A DNA stretch of 64,000 nt from Diphasiastrum complanatum (lineage: Eukaryota; Streptophyta; Lycopodiopsida; Lycopodiales; Lycopodiaceae): contig CM055102.1 in NCBI GenBank assembly GCA_029204225.1, forward strand, positions 2,862,718-2,926,717. The letters are read 5' to 3'. Made by a program: the position numbers and the translations under genes. The notes beneath the pieces are model-generated. The model saw only the letters and a program-made list of their open reading frames with translations. It searched no databases and had not been told where the DNA came from. Positions 44,666 to 55,007 of this stretch are shown here, piece after piece (the first letter of the stretch is position 1; each line of letters starts with the position of its first letter).

Positions 44666-45534
44666 TCAAGAGTAAGTTTACTGGAAATTTTTGGAGGGGA
44701 GTATTCCATCATCTCCATACTAAACTTAATATGAGTACCACTGACCATCCACAGACGAACGGTCAAACAGAGAGGGTAAATCAGGTGTTGGAGGATATGC
44801 TTCGTGCATACGTCAGCAAGAAGCAGACTAATTGGGAGGAGTATCTCTCAATATTAGAGTTTGCTTACAATAGTACCAAACATTCAGCTACGGGATACAG
44901 CCCATTTATGCTGATGTACGGTTTTCAGCCACGCTCACCCACAGCTGTAGGGTTTAAACGAGAAAAAGTTGAAGCAGCCAGAAACTTTTTAGAGGACCTA
45001 AACCAGATGATAGAACATGCTAAGCGTAGCATCAGGTAGTCCCAGGATCGAGCCAGGCATTATGCAGATCCGCACAGACGGGATGTGCAGTTCTCCGCTG
45101 GTGAGAAAGCCTACTTGAGAGTCCCAGTCGACTCTGAAACCCTCAAATCAGGAGTGTGTGCTAAGTTGTCTCCAAGGTATTGTGGTCCCTTTACCATCAG
45201 TAGGAGACCAGGCGAGGTCACCTATGAACTAGAACTCCCACACAGCAGTAAGGTTTTTCCAGTCTTTCATGTAAGTCAGTTACGAAAAGCCTTAACCAGA
45301 TCAGAAAATCTGGTAGGGGATAGTGTTCTAGTTCTCCCATTGGATCCTCAGCAACCTCCACATGAACCAGAGGAGATTCTTGATAGTAGAGAGACGCAGA
45401 CTCGTCATACTCTATACCGAGAATATCTGGTCAAGTGGAATGATCAGCCTGTTGAGAATGCCAGTAGGGAAAGAGGCAGCGTCCTTCGCAAGATTTTTCC
45501 AGACTTTGTCTTAGAGGACCAAGACGGTACTTAA
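44666..45534 (+). pseudogene. Chromovirus integrase C-terminal half with chromodomain
   Basis: The plus frame 44673-45038 carries SKFTGNFWRGVFHHLHTKLN, STTDHPQTNGQTERVNQVLE and KHSATGYSPFMLMYGFQPRS. After one TAG (45039) it continues with RDVQFSAGEKAYLRVPV, LSPRYCGPFTISRRPGEVTY and ELPHSSKVFPVFHVSQLRKA. The chromodomain-like end is HTLYREYLVKWNDQPVENAS. An LTR follows directly. This is the 3' end of a Ty3/gypsy chromovirus whose front part was replaced by LINE-3. The LTR matches that at 11386-11741, so both belong to one family. Confidence 0.88.
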
Positions 45535-45893
45535 TGGGGAGGGAGTGTTATGAGCTCATGACCAGCGTCAAACCCTAGAGAACACAAATAGGTCAGATAC
45601 CACAGTCAGGGTCGTGTCCAGAGTACACGACCAACAGGGCAAGACAGTGTGAGTAGTGTGCCCCAGCACGGTCCATATCCATGGCGGGCCTAACACACTC
45701 TAGGGACCCTGTCAGCAGGACAGGGCCCCCAGTTAGGTCCTGACATGCAGTCGGCCACGTCAGTGACACGTGGCCAACACTTGGCAGCCACATGCTACTA
45801 GTCCTCACACTGGGCTAGGAGGGGCTTACTCTATATCAGGGAGTAGGCAAGGTTGGGTGGATCAGTTAGTGTTTGCCCTACTGTGTACCATGA
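45535..45893 (+). mobile_element. Polypurine tract and 3' LTR (truncated)
   Basis: GGGGAGGGAG (45535-45543) precedes the LTR start TGTTATGAGCTCATGACC at 45544. The LTR aligns along its whole length with the reverse complement of 11741-11386. It stops at GTGTTTGCCCTACTGTG near 45893, about 25-30 bp short of the expected end, where minus-strand LINE sequence begins. A TATA-like CTATATCAGGG lies at 45831. Confidence 0.85.
45750..45778 (+). promoter_or_regulatory. LTR palindrome with G-box core (second copy)
   Basis: GTCGGCCACGT and ACGTGGCCAAC pair with one mismatch around CAGTGAC. It matches the perfect palindrome at 11511-11539 and keeps the CACGTGGC core. Its preservation between diverged LTRs favours function. 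Confidence 0.5.
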
Positions 45894-45894
45894 G

Positions 45895-47548
45895 AAAAGG
45901 TGTCCCTCTGAGTGTAGGCGCCGGGATGAAGATAAAGCTGCAACTACATAATGTGTACCCCCGTCCTGAAGATCCTCTAACCTCTGTATGAATGTCACAA
46001 TATGGAATAAGGCCTCAATCTGCATGGGGGGCACCGCGAACTCCGCCAAGATAATCTGGTGTGGTACTGAGGGCTTAGCCCGTATCATCCGGGAGAGCAA
46101 ACGAATCTGGAGCCAGGAGATATATGTCCAATCAGTAGCTGTCAGACCAGTACTCCATGTCTCGGAAGCATACATAGCTGAGGGCACAACCATAGTGTCA
46201 AAGAGCCAACACTTACTAGTCGCATCTCTGATGTGTGAGCTGAAACATAGTCTCTCCAAGTCTACCAGTGAGGCATAGCCCTTCCGTATCCGGGAAATAG
46301 CTACGTGTCTCATGCTGAACGTAGGCCCCAAGAATAGTACTCCTAGATATGTATAGGTATCAACAACCTCTAGGGGATGACCATCCCATAGAAGCTCCTG
46401 CCGCATCATGAAAGACCTAGAGGTGTTGAACACCATAACCTTAGTCTTGGCCACATTCACCAACAAACCCCACCGTGTGCAGAAAGAAAGAAGAGCATCT
46501 AAGTGTCGCTGCAAACCCTCTCTCGTCCGTGAAAACAAAACCACATCATCAGCATAAAGGAGAAAAGCAATAATGAGGTCGCCCAATGTACACCCTCCCC
46601 TCCATCACTCCGTATAACATGCTCTAGCTCGTCAATGTAAAGACCAAAAAGTGTAGGAGAGAGTGGACATCCCTGTTTGACACCAATACTACTGACCACC
46701 TCCGGTGAAATAACTCCTGATAGTCGGACCCTGCCAATAACTCGCCTGTACAATGCTACTACCGCTTGTATAGTATCCTCCTGAAAGCCCCGATCATGAA
46801 GTCTCTGTATCGATAGATGCCTAGGCACAAAATCAAATGCCTTGCGGAAATCCACAAAGCAGCAGTATACACGCTCCCTCTTGGTCTTAGCCTCCTCAAT
46901 GACGGACCTCAAAGTAAAGATATGATCCGATGTAGTATATCCCGGTCTGAAACCCGCCTGTCCAATGGCATGGAGTGATCTAGCATCCATCTCTGTACTG
47001 ATCTCTGACTGTAGGATAGAACCATATACTTTGGCGAAGAGGTGACTGATCATAATTGTGCGGTAGTTGTCAGCTTTCATGGTGTCCCCGCCTTTGTGGA
47101 TAGGGTGAATGAGGTTTGTGGACCATGGAGAGGGAAAATCAGAGGTGACAGCTCGGTTGAATAGGATGGAGAGAAAGGGTGAGAGGATGTCGGGAGCATA
47201 CTTTAGAAGTTCAGCCTCTAGCTCATCAATGTCTTTGGCTTTATGGGAATGGAGTCGTGTGATGGCCTTTTCTATAAGTTCGTTAGTGAATATGGCAGAA
47301 GTATCCGTGAGACAGGAGGTGGGAAGAGGAGGGGTATCTGGGATGGTGTACAATGATGTGGCATATGCGACCCAAGTGCTGAGGTCTGTGATCCGTGGTG
47401 GGGGTGACCGTGGAAGGAACCTCTTCCAGAATGAACCTGAGGAAGAACTAAAGAGGAGATCCATCAGTTTCTTACCCTGACCAGTCTCGTATGCGATTTT
47501 TTTTTTTTTTGTGGTTCTGCGGTAGACACGAGATATGGTTTTGGTCAT
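45895..47548 (-). pseudogene. LINE-4 reverse transcriptase (ORF2 without endonuclease)
   Basis: 47548-46499 encodes MTKTISRVYRRTTKKKKIAY, then LEAELLKYAPDILSPFLSIL, HPIHKGGDTMKADNYRTIMI, FVPRHLSIQRLHDRGFQEDT and IGVKQGCPLSPTLFGLYIDE. 46586-45831 continues in another frame with FLLYADDVVLFSRTREGLQR, DTYTYLGVLFLGPTFSMRHV and PPMQIEALFHIVTFIQRLED. Only about 50 bp separate it from the ORF1 stop at 47599, so the apurinic endonuclease domain is absent. The 3' end (zinc knuckle, tail) is lost at 45893, where the LTR begins. Confidence 0.87.
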
Positions 47549-47598
47549 ATGAGGAAGATGGGAGCGAGCGTATATGAGGTTCCGGGGGGCCCAAATAC

Positions 47599-48699
47599 CT
47601 ATGCCTCAGATTTTTGGGGGTCAATGTATCGGGCCTTACCATCCTGATAGATCACCTTTTTTCCCAGTGCTTTGGCTTCGCTGAAAACCTTCCTCCTTTT
47701 GGCAACTTGCATAGGTGTGAGATCATCGTCCATAAAGACAAGGGTACCTCTCAGCCTAGCTCGTAGCCTAAGGACAGCTTGCCGCTCCTCTATTCCCGTG
47801 AACCGTATGATGAGTGTAGTTGGATCTCTTTTAGTTCTCCACGCTTTTTGCATTCCGTTGTGATGGTGGGAAAGTGTATCCGTGAGGAAACTGGATGCTT
47901 CGGTAATTGGAGCCTTCGTATCTTCAATTCCTCACACCCGCACATTCAGAGATTTATACTTCCGCATTTCTTCTTCGGATATGGTGGCTGAGATGACACT
48001 ATTGAAAGTGTGTGTACCTTCTTTACCGTCTTCTTTGAATAGAGAGGCCCATGTTTTGGTTTCTGCCTTATGTTGCTCAATCCGTTCCTCCGATTCTTGG
48101 ATCTTTGTGGTGCTGGCTGGTTCTTCTTTTCTGCTCAAGGTCTCTTCCAAAGATATAGCTAGATTCCAGTGTAATCTGTTCCATGCAAGAGAGAAGGTAC
48201 TGTTCAAATGCTTTCGTAGGAGAGTAGGCTTCTTTAGGAAATGAGAGGGATAATGGGAGGGGGCAGGAGAACCATGGAGAAAGGAGAGGGCCAAGGAAGA
48301 GGGGGGAGGGCTGTGAGCAGGCAGCGAGGGGTTGGGAAGGGCCAGCGAGGGGGTGGGAGGGGCAGGAGTAGGCTGAGCAGACAGCGAGGGGGTGGGAAGG
48401 GCCAGCGAGGGGGCGGGAGGGGCGGGAGTAGGCTGAGCAGACAGCGAGGGGGTGAAAAGGGCCAGCGAGGGGGTGAGAAGGGCCAGCGAGGGGGTGGGAG
48501 GGGCGGGAGTAGGCTGAGCAGACAACGAGGGGGTCAGAAGGGCCAGCGAGGGGGTGGCAGAGGTGGTGGGAGAGGGAGTAGGCAGCGAGGGGGTGTGTGA
48601 AGGGCCAGCGACAGGCTACAAAGGAGAGGGAGGGGGTAGCGAAGGAGAGGGAAAGGAGCGAGGGGGAGGGGAGCGAGGGCTCCCCTTTTTTCTGGCCAT
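47599..48699 (-). CDS. LINE-4 ORF1 with in-frame 60-bp repeats
   Basis: The start MARKKGSPRSPPPRS at 48699 leads into proline-rich repeats. One TAG stop lies near 48618. Then come 20-residue units (TPSLSAQPTPAPPTPSLALP), 48525-48270. A coiled-coil-like part follows (EERIEQHKAETKTWASLFKE) and, after a frame change near 47932, the C-terminal domain (KRDPTTLIIRF, LTPMQVAKRRKVFSEAKALG, QDGKARYIDPQKSEA). The C-terminal half matches the ORF1-only unit at 8836-9436. The product should bind LINE RNA. Decay is mild. Confidence 0.7.
48290..48610 (+). repeat. 60-bp minisatellite inside LINE ORF1
   Basis: Units such as ggggtgggaagggccagcga followed by gggggtgggaggggcgggag and taggctgagcagacagcgag repeat with a 60-bp period from 48327, with one longer unit. 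The multiple-of-three period keeps the ORF1 frame. Confidence 0.85.
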
Positions 48700-48782
48700 G
48701 GAGACCCGCTGAGTGCGATGGAGGTCAGAGGGGAGGTGACTGCGACCAGGGTAGGGCGAGCTAGGCCAGGGCAACAGCCATC

Positions 48783-48783
<1 letters not shown>

Positions 48784-48839
<56 letters not shown>
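48784..48839 (+). repeat. (GA)n microsatellite upstream of LINE-4 ORF1
   Basis: About 55 bp of GA, i.e. (CT)n on the LINE strand, lies about 85 bp 5' of the ORF1 start codon. The ORF1-only unit at 8756 has the same (CT)n before ORF1, so this may be part of the LINE 5' region or the tail of a preceding unit. Confidence 0.9.
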
Positions 48840-48841
<2 letters not shown>

Positions 48842-48889
48842 AACCTTGCTTCACTCCCATAGTGCTATCAATTTGTCAAAACAAACCAT

Positions 48890-49067
48890 CATGGGGTGAG
48901 AAGGGCCAGCGAGGGGGTGGGAGGGGCGGGAGTAGGTTGAGCAGGCAGCGAGGGGGTGGGAAGGGCCAGCAAGGGGGTGGGAGAGGTGGTGGGAGAGGGA
49001 GTAGGCAGCGAGGGGGTGTGTGAAGGGCCAGCGACAGGCTGCAAAGGAGAGGGAGGGGGTAGCGAAG

Positions 49068-49126
<59 letters not shown>
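48890..49126 (-). mobile_element. Second LINE ORF1 minisatellite fragment with (GA)n
   Basis: 48895-49068 repeats, nearly base for base, the sequence around 48470-48650 (gtgagaagggccagcgaggg, gtgggaggggcgggagtagg, and gacaggctgcaaaggagagg). Here the codon at the matching TAG is CAG. It is followed by (GA)n at 49069-49126. It is a partial duplicate of the LINE-4 5' part, set between two GA tracts. Confidence 0.7.
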
Positions 49127-49128
<2 letters not shown>

Positions 49129-49740
49129 TTCGGGGTTTTTTCGAGTCTTTCATTGTAAATTGTAATATGTATGGTGTACCGTGTGACATTAATGTTTTGA
49201 GTGACGAGTAGCAATATTCAATCTTTTTACTCATGTATGGAAGTTGGTAGTTACTAGCAAATGTCACAAATGATATCAAATAGATCATAGCTAAAACTGC
49301 GAGCAACAGATGGATCAAGAACCCTAAATCACAGGTGACATGTATTGTTAGGTAACAAGACTTGGGAGTTGCACGTCAGGATTAAAATTTCACTATCGAT
49401 TAATCACGATTATAATGTACATGTTACCCATTAACACAGATTCGTACATTGCTACTTTCTGAATGTAATCTTATTGTTTTATTGCGATCAAAATCATGTC
49501 AGCTATGAATGGATTTATGCTTTTCTGCTTTCTTCTTTTATGTTATGCTGCTCTCATATTGATTCGGCTAAACGTCTGTTTCTGCAAAAACATCGTCCAA
49601 AGTGTTTTGTCTTTGGCTACATAATCAACTAAACAGATCCTTACGATTTCAAAGTCAAAATCAAGTAGAGGGGTCAAATTAAATTATGAGCTCAAATCTG
49701 ATAGGTGTAGTTCAACACTTCATTCTAGCAAACTATAAGC
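49127..49740. other. Intron DNA without recognised genes
   Basis: AT-rich DNA between the GA tract and the copia remnant. Nothing recognisable was found on either strand. Confidence 0.45.
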
Positions 49741-49749
49741 CATAATGTA

Positions 49750-51070
49750 GAGTCCCTTTGACATACCTTAACACTCTTTCTACTACATGCCATGAATCTC
49801 CCTTGGCTTAGACATGAATTCACTTAAACCAACAGAAATGGAAATATCAAGACATGTTTGAGTAAGATAAGTAAGGCTACCAATTAATTGCTTGTACAAA
49901 TAGTGATAAACTTCATTAATGTTGTGCTGCTTTGGATTTGAATCCATAGGTGTACTCAACCGCTTGGACTCATGTAGATTAATTTTCTTCAGTAATTCCT
50001 CGGCATATTTCTCTAAGGTAGCACAATATCATTCTCCCTTTGCCACACCTCCAAACCCAAGCAATAGTGCAATAAGCCTAGATTTGTCATGTCAAAGCTA
50101 TCTCAAAGAAACAACTTGATTTTTTAAACAAGTAAATAATCACTTCCGGTTATAATCAACTCATCAACGTAAAGTATAATGAACATGAAATCACTTTGAT
50201 GCACACTAGATGCTCTTTACCTTCTTGTGCAGATCCCTCGAGTTGCTCTGTGTACACCTCTTCCACTAGCTTACCATTCAAAAATGCTAACCTGATATCC
50301 AACAATTGCATCTTTCCAACCATGAAATGCTGCTATTGCTACAATGATTCAATAGTAACCATTTTTACCACTGGTGCAAAAGTTTCTTCAAAGTCAACTC
50401 CTTGTTGCTCAAAGCCACGTGCTGCCAATCTAACTTTGTTTATATATGATGAACCATCAATGTGACTTTTGATTCTATACACCCATTTACAAGAAATATC
50501 TTGCTTACCATAAAGTAACTCAATTAACTCCCAAACATCATTTTTCTTCATAGAGTCGATTTCATTCCTCATAGCATCTTGCCAGTCATTAACTACAACA
50601 ACTTGTTTGAACAGTTTTTTTGCTCCTCAGCAACTTACATTACACCCATCAAAACCAGATTTACCTCATAATTGTCAAGCTGTCTTTGTTCTCTTGTTGG
50701 CCTACAAGGTGTTTCCAATCCTTTTTCATCTTGAATCTCATCTTGCTTTGCATCCTTTGTCGCCTTCAAATACCACTTAGGTACCTTCTTTGGTGTCTCT
50801 AATGTAGAGGTCTCAATATCATTTGGTCGTTCTTCACTTGCATCATTCTTTTGTACATCTACTCTATGTTCGAGATCAACCTATGAATCATACAAGTCTA
50901 CATTGCTAGTGTGGCCATCAAGCTCATCAAAGATAATATCACCACTGATGATAAACTTATTAATATCTTGATCCTATAATCTATATGCTTTAGCTCTATC
51001 ATCATATCCCGCAAAAATGAACTTAGAGGACTTTGCATCAAATCTATATATACTAAAAGTATTTTGGTTT
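49750..51070 (-). pseudogene. Copia reverse transcriptase fragment
   Basis: 50572-50339 reads MRNEIDSMKKNDVWELIELL, then CKWVYRIKSHIDGSSYINKV, RLAARGFEQQGVDFEETFAP and VVKMVTIESL. These are the first blocks of the copia RT domain (RVT_2). Further left are VGKMQLLDIRLAFLNGKLVE-like and, near 49750-49850, VERVLRYVKGTLHYGL-like pieces in changing frames. 51070-50600 holds the preceding linker. Many stops; dead. Confidence 0.75.
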
Positions 51071-51072
51071 CC

Positions 51073-51125
51073 GGGCAGCTCACGCTGCCCAGTCACGCTC
51101 GGGCAGGGCACCGTGAGCGCTGCCC
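51073..51125. repeat. GC-rich nested inverted repeat (GGGCAGC...GCTGCCC)
   Basis: GGGCAGCTCACGCTGCCC is a hairpin. It also pairs as a whole with the downstream CGTGAGCGCTGCCC, giving a nested fold over 53 bp in otherwise AT-rich DNA. It lies exactly between the copia remnant and a T-run that looks like an antisense poly(A). Confidence 0.6.
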
Positions 51126-51129
51126 ATGA

Positions 51130-51880
51130 ATGCTTTTTTTTTTTTAATGAATCCTGGGCCCACTTTATTATTAATAGTCAAATGCTTCTCTGCCCTTTGC
51201 AGCTTAAAGCCAATCAGTCCGGCCATCCGTGCTCCAGCTTCCTGCAGCCTCATCGATGCGTACAGGAAGGCAGCCACAATTTGCAAGCATAGATTTTCTG
51301 CTTCTGATCGAATCCGGACGCTCATGCCTTCTCTGCCCAATTGGGCAGATGTGCATCTTTGAATGCGCAACAGAAGCTCGGATTGTGTGTGTGATCGCTC
51401 ACGGCTGAGCAAGGAAGCGGGCAGGCTGACAGTACGTCGTCGATGTTCGTGGAAATGGTGATGGTGGGCTGTTTTGTTCGGGGCCTGAGGCAGAGATCTG
51501 ATGAGGTGTTGCAAACCTTGAGACCAGAGATGGCGGCATGTTCCTTCGGGCGGATCAGAAAGTTAGGTTAGGAAAATGCAAGGCAGCAGAAGAGGATCAG
51601 AGCATAAGGATAGTATAAAGATTGATATGCTGCAGCGTTGCGAGGAGAAACTTTGACAGGACCCCCAGATGCAAAAGTAAGAGGTGGCGGTGGCACAACT
51701 TTGAGGCCTCTGCCTGGCCATAAGCGTTCTTTACCATTGACACAGCGACAGCAGCGGAAGCTTCAACAGCCACTGCCGCTTCAACCACTGGATAGCTGCG
51801 ATTTAATACACATCAACGACATTGTCAGGTTTTTGAGTATTTTGAATGTTTTTGAGTGATTGATGGATTTTGGCATTAGA
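51130..51880 (-). pseudogene. Possible retrocopy with poly(A) tail
   Basis: On the minus strand an AATAAAGTGGGCCC stretch is followed about 15 bp later by a run of about 11 A (51133-51145), as at the end of a polyadenylated transcript. Upstream lie two open stretches (51514-51080 and 51788-51597), one reading FLYASMRLQEAGARMAGLIG. I cannot name the source gene. A SINE or chance A-run next to a copia remnant is the alternative. Confidence 0.35.
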
Positions 51881-52435
51881 TTAAGAAGAATCAGGTTTCA
51901 ATTTTACACATAATAATATAAAAGAGCTCTCTGCCCTTAAATCGACTGCTGCGTGTCGGCAATAGAACAGGAATCAGGCCTATTAAGAAGCTCTCTTGTG
52001 TCGCTTTCATCGCTGGACTTGGGCAATGGAACAATATGAGGCTCATTTGCGGATTACGGCATCCATAAGATGGATTGGATGTTAGGTTTTCATCGGTGAT
52101 ATCCTATTTTTATTGCTCTAGAGGCTGAAAAAGGAGGGGGATACTTTTCCTTCTTGATATTATTGTAGGTGATCCAAATAATAAGAGTTCTGAAACTGAA
52201 GTAACCATTACACCATCCAAACTTGGAAATGCAAGTTTAGTGTGAGAAATTTTTTTCCGATAAAAGTGAGTACTGCCCGCAAATGGCAGTGACCTAGCCT
52301 GCATGGCTTCTTCCAGAGTTTTTTTAGGTGCTTAAATTCTAAAGTGAACTTCATTTCTGAAGTTATGATATTCAGTTTACGGCGAAGTGCAATTATGGCC
52401 ACCATGAGTGATAATGTATTATTGAAGGCAGTAAA
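51881..52435. other. Intron DNA without recognised genes
   Basis: No domain was recognised. Short frames (52110-52405) are not convincing. Confidence 0.4.
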
Positions 52436-52439
52436 TTGG

Positions 52440-53150
52440 AAGGCCGACTTGATGCTATGATAGGTATTAAAGCTCTAATACTTCCAGGTGATATAAATTT
52501 TGAGCTTTGACATCATCTTGGGCATCTTAATGCTCAGAGCATTCAAATTCTGAAGAGGCATGATATGGTAATTGGATTGCTTGATTTGAGGTATGATCAA
52601 AAAACCGTTGGAAGTTGCATGATGGGGAAGCAATACATGGAAAATTTTCCCAATTTAAGGTGTAGGAGAGATACTCAGAAACTGGAGCTAATCCACATAA
52701 ACGTTTATAGGAAAATGTCCATTGAAAGCACCTACTACTTCGTGATCTTCATTGATGACTACACTCGCAAGTGTTGAATTTATCTTATTGCAAATAAATT
52801 TGTTGAATTCACTCAAGAAGATAGTTGAGAAACAAACGAGCCATTTTATCAAAGTTTTTAGGTTAGATAAGAGATGGGAGTATGAATCAAATGAGTTTGT
52901 AGCATCTTGCATTAATCACGACATTCAAAGGCAAGTTACTACTTGTCACACTTGAATAAAATGGAGTGAGAGAATGAACAGGACGATAGTGGAAATGGCT
53001 CGAACAACGTTGAAAACACGGGTTTACAGAACAATTTTTGGGTGGGTGCTTGCAACACGGTGGTTGAACCTTTGAACAGGTGTCCAATGAAAGCGGTGGA
53101 GTTCAAAACACCTAAAGAAGCCTTCACAAGGGGGTAAAATCAAAATCAAA
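52440..53150 (+). pseudogene. Copia pre-integrase and integrase fragment
   Basis: Plus frames read a HLGHLNAQSIQILKRHDMVI-like zinc-finger region, then CMMGKQYMENFPN, LELIHINVYRKMSIESTYYF, VIFIDDYTRKC, a stop, and further on VEKQTSHFIKVFRLDKRWEY. Near 53050 comes a CPMKAVEFKTPKEAF-like end. The order and spacing match copia integrase. Multiple stops and the loss of SDNGGE show advanced decay. Confidence 0.7.
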
Positions 53151-53402
53151 GGTCACTCATCTTCGAGTATTTTATTGTGAAGCTTATGTCGACATACCAA
53201 AAGATGATAGGAAGAAACTAACCAAGTGTGCCCGTCGATGACGGGCAGTCGATGGTGTCTGTGTGCGCGTGCAGGGGCGTGCGGCGTAGAGCGAAAGAGA
53301 CTGACAGTCGTAGTTCTCAATCGAGAAAGAGACCAATAGGACAAATTGCAATTGACCAAAGATTGTCGTACGGTAATTAGTTAGACGATGACGCGAACTT
53401 TG

Positions 53403-53626
53403 GCAAGTAGATAAGCTTCTTCCATATTTTGACCTTAAAATTATATATACATATATACATCCTCATGAGAACACGACCTCATAGCAGCTTGTTAACAAAT
53501 TTGCACCATTCGTGGCAAGTAGATAAGCTTCTTCCATATTTTGACCTTAAAAATATATATACATATATACATCCTCATTAGAACACGACCTCGTAGCAGC
53601 TTGTTAACAAATTTCCTCCATTCGCT
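53403..53626 (+). repeat. Tandem duplication, 112-bp unit, two copies
   Basis: 53403-53514 and 53515-53626 both begin gcaagtagataagcttcttc, contain a TA/CATA stretch and end in attcg-gtg/ctg. They differ at only a handful of positions, so the duplication is recent compared with the decayed copia next to it. Confidence 0.85.
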
Positions 53627-53863
53627 GAATACTATGAATATACAAATATAGTGAGGTGAGGCTTGTTGAACCTTCGAGATGGCGAGGCGCCAAACTAGGG
53701 TTCTTAACCTTTTCATAAGGGTTGAGTTTTGCGGCACTGATCTGATCGGCAATTTTAAGGCACTGCCCCTGATTCTCTGCTTCCTCTGCCAAAAAAAATC
53801 GACTATTGTAAGAAACCAAAAGCTAATAAGTGTATTGTAAAACAATACCAATGCCATCAACAA
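53604..53863 (-). other. Coding-like minus-strand stretch, unassigned
   Basis: The frame reads RFFLAEEAENQGQCLKIADQ, ISAAKLNPYEKVKNPSLAPR, then HLEGSTSL. The composition is protein-like, but I cannot assign a family. It begins near a possible acceptor and runs into the tandem duplication. It may be a captured host exon. Confidence 0.3.
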
Positions 53864-54059
53864 ATATTCCGACCATTGGCAAATTCAAAGAGCGAAAGTA
53901 GCTTGACAAATTAGTCAATCATCTCCAATGCTAGATTCTAAGAAGAATAAAATGAGGTTCTGTCTCCTTGCAAGGGTGCAAAATCTCATGAATTAAACAC
54001 AACATTTCTTTGTATAAATCATGAATTTGCGGCACATTAAAGATAATACTTCTTTGCAT

Positions 54060-55007
54060 TAACCATCTTGTGTAAAGCTGCAGTTGCTGGGAGTGTGAGA
54101 GCAAGTGAGGGAGAGGAGGTTGCCTGTGTGGACGGAATCACACCCATAGGATCAGAGCCCAAAGTGTCTGTCGTCACTGAGTTGCCTGCTGTTGCCGCTA
54201 CTGCTTGCCTGCGTTGCTGGGCCTGGTGAAGTAAGGTCGCCTGCTGCTCTAGGACCTCCTTTGGGACATGAGATGGTTTATGGCTCCCTCCGGATTCAGC
54301 ATATTTCGCCCCGATGTCGTTGGATAGAAGGTCATGAGGGACATCGGCTTCTGTGCTGATCGCCTCCCTTTCTGCTTCTTAGTAGGTGGGGCTGGTGAGA
54401 CCGATTCTGTTGTTTGTTGGGGGGTGGCTCGCTTTTTTGTGCTTGGATAGAGATCATCCATCTCCTTGATGGCAGCAGCCGCCCTAGACCCCAATTGTTT
54501 GGTGACCAACATGTGGAGGAGATACCCACATTTGGTAGTTGGTTTTCTGGCTTTCAGAGCTCCGCACAACTCGTTCGATGGTATGCGATCCATCTTGGCG
54601 GTATGCACTTCGACCATGGTGATGAGGATTTCTGAGGCGGCCCGTAGACGGGGATCCGTGATGAGGTGGATGGCGATCCCGTCGTTGGTTTGGGGAATGG
54701 TTTTGCCATCCTCTGTCAGAAACTTTGTGAAGTACTTGGCATCATAGTTGGTGCCCTTTCCATGGATTGTCTCTCCGAGATTAGGGAAGCCAATGCTCTG
54801 AAGATCCCCAGGAGAGACTTTGATGATGGTATAGCTGCCAATCTTGGATGTAATCCGGAAAGTTTGGAATTCATCCGAATAGGTGGAGTAGGCTGCTCGG
54901 ATGAGGCTCTCACTCTGCTGGTCCCAGAAAAGTATCAGATCAAAGCCAAGGTTTGTGAGGATATCCTTGGCCAGGGTGAGCTGCTCGGCGTAATTCTTTC
55001 TTGCCAA
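54060..55007 (-). pseudogene. Gag-like protein of an LTR element (unfamiliar family)
   Basis: The 252-codon frame MARKNYAEQLTLAKDILTNL contains SDEFQTFRITSKIGSYTIIK, IHLITDPRLRAASEILITMV and TTKCGYLLHMLVTKQLGSRA. A basic low-complexity tail follows (STKKRATPQQTTESVSPAPP). It stops at 54249, and one frame change near 54285 extends it with SHVPKEVLEQQATLLHQAQQ to NAKKYYL near 54045. It lies downstream of a primer binding site and LTR on the same strand, so it should be the first gene of that element. No CCHC knuckle is seen. A relation to Athila-type ORF1 is possible but unproven. Confidence 0.5.
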
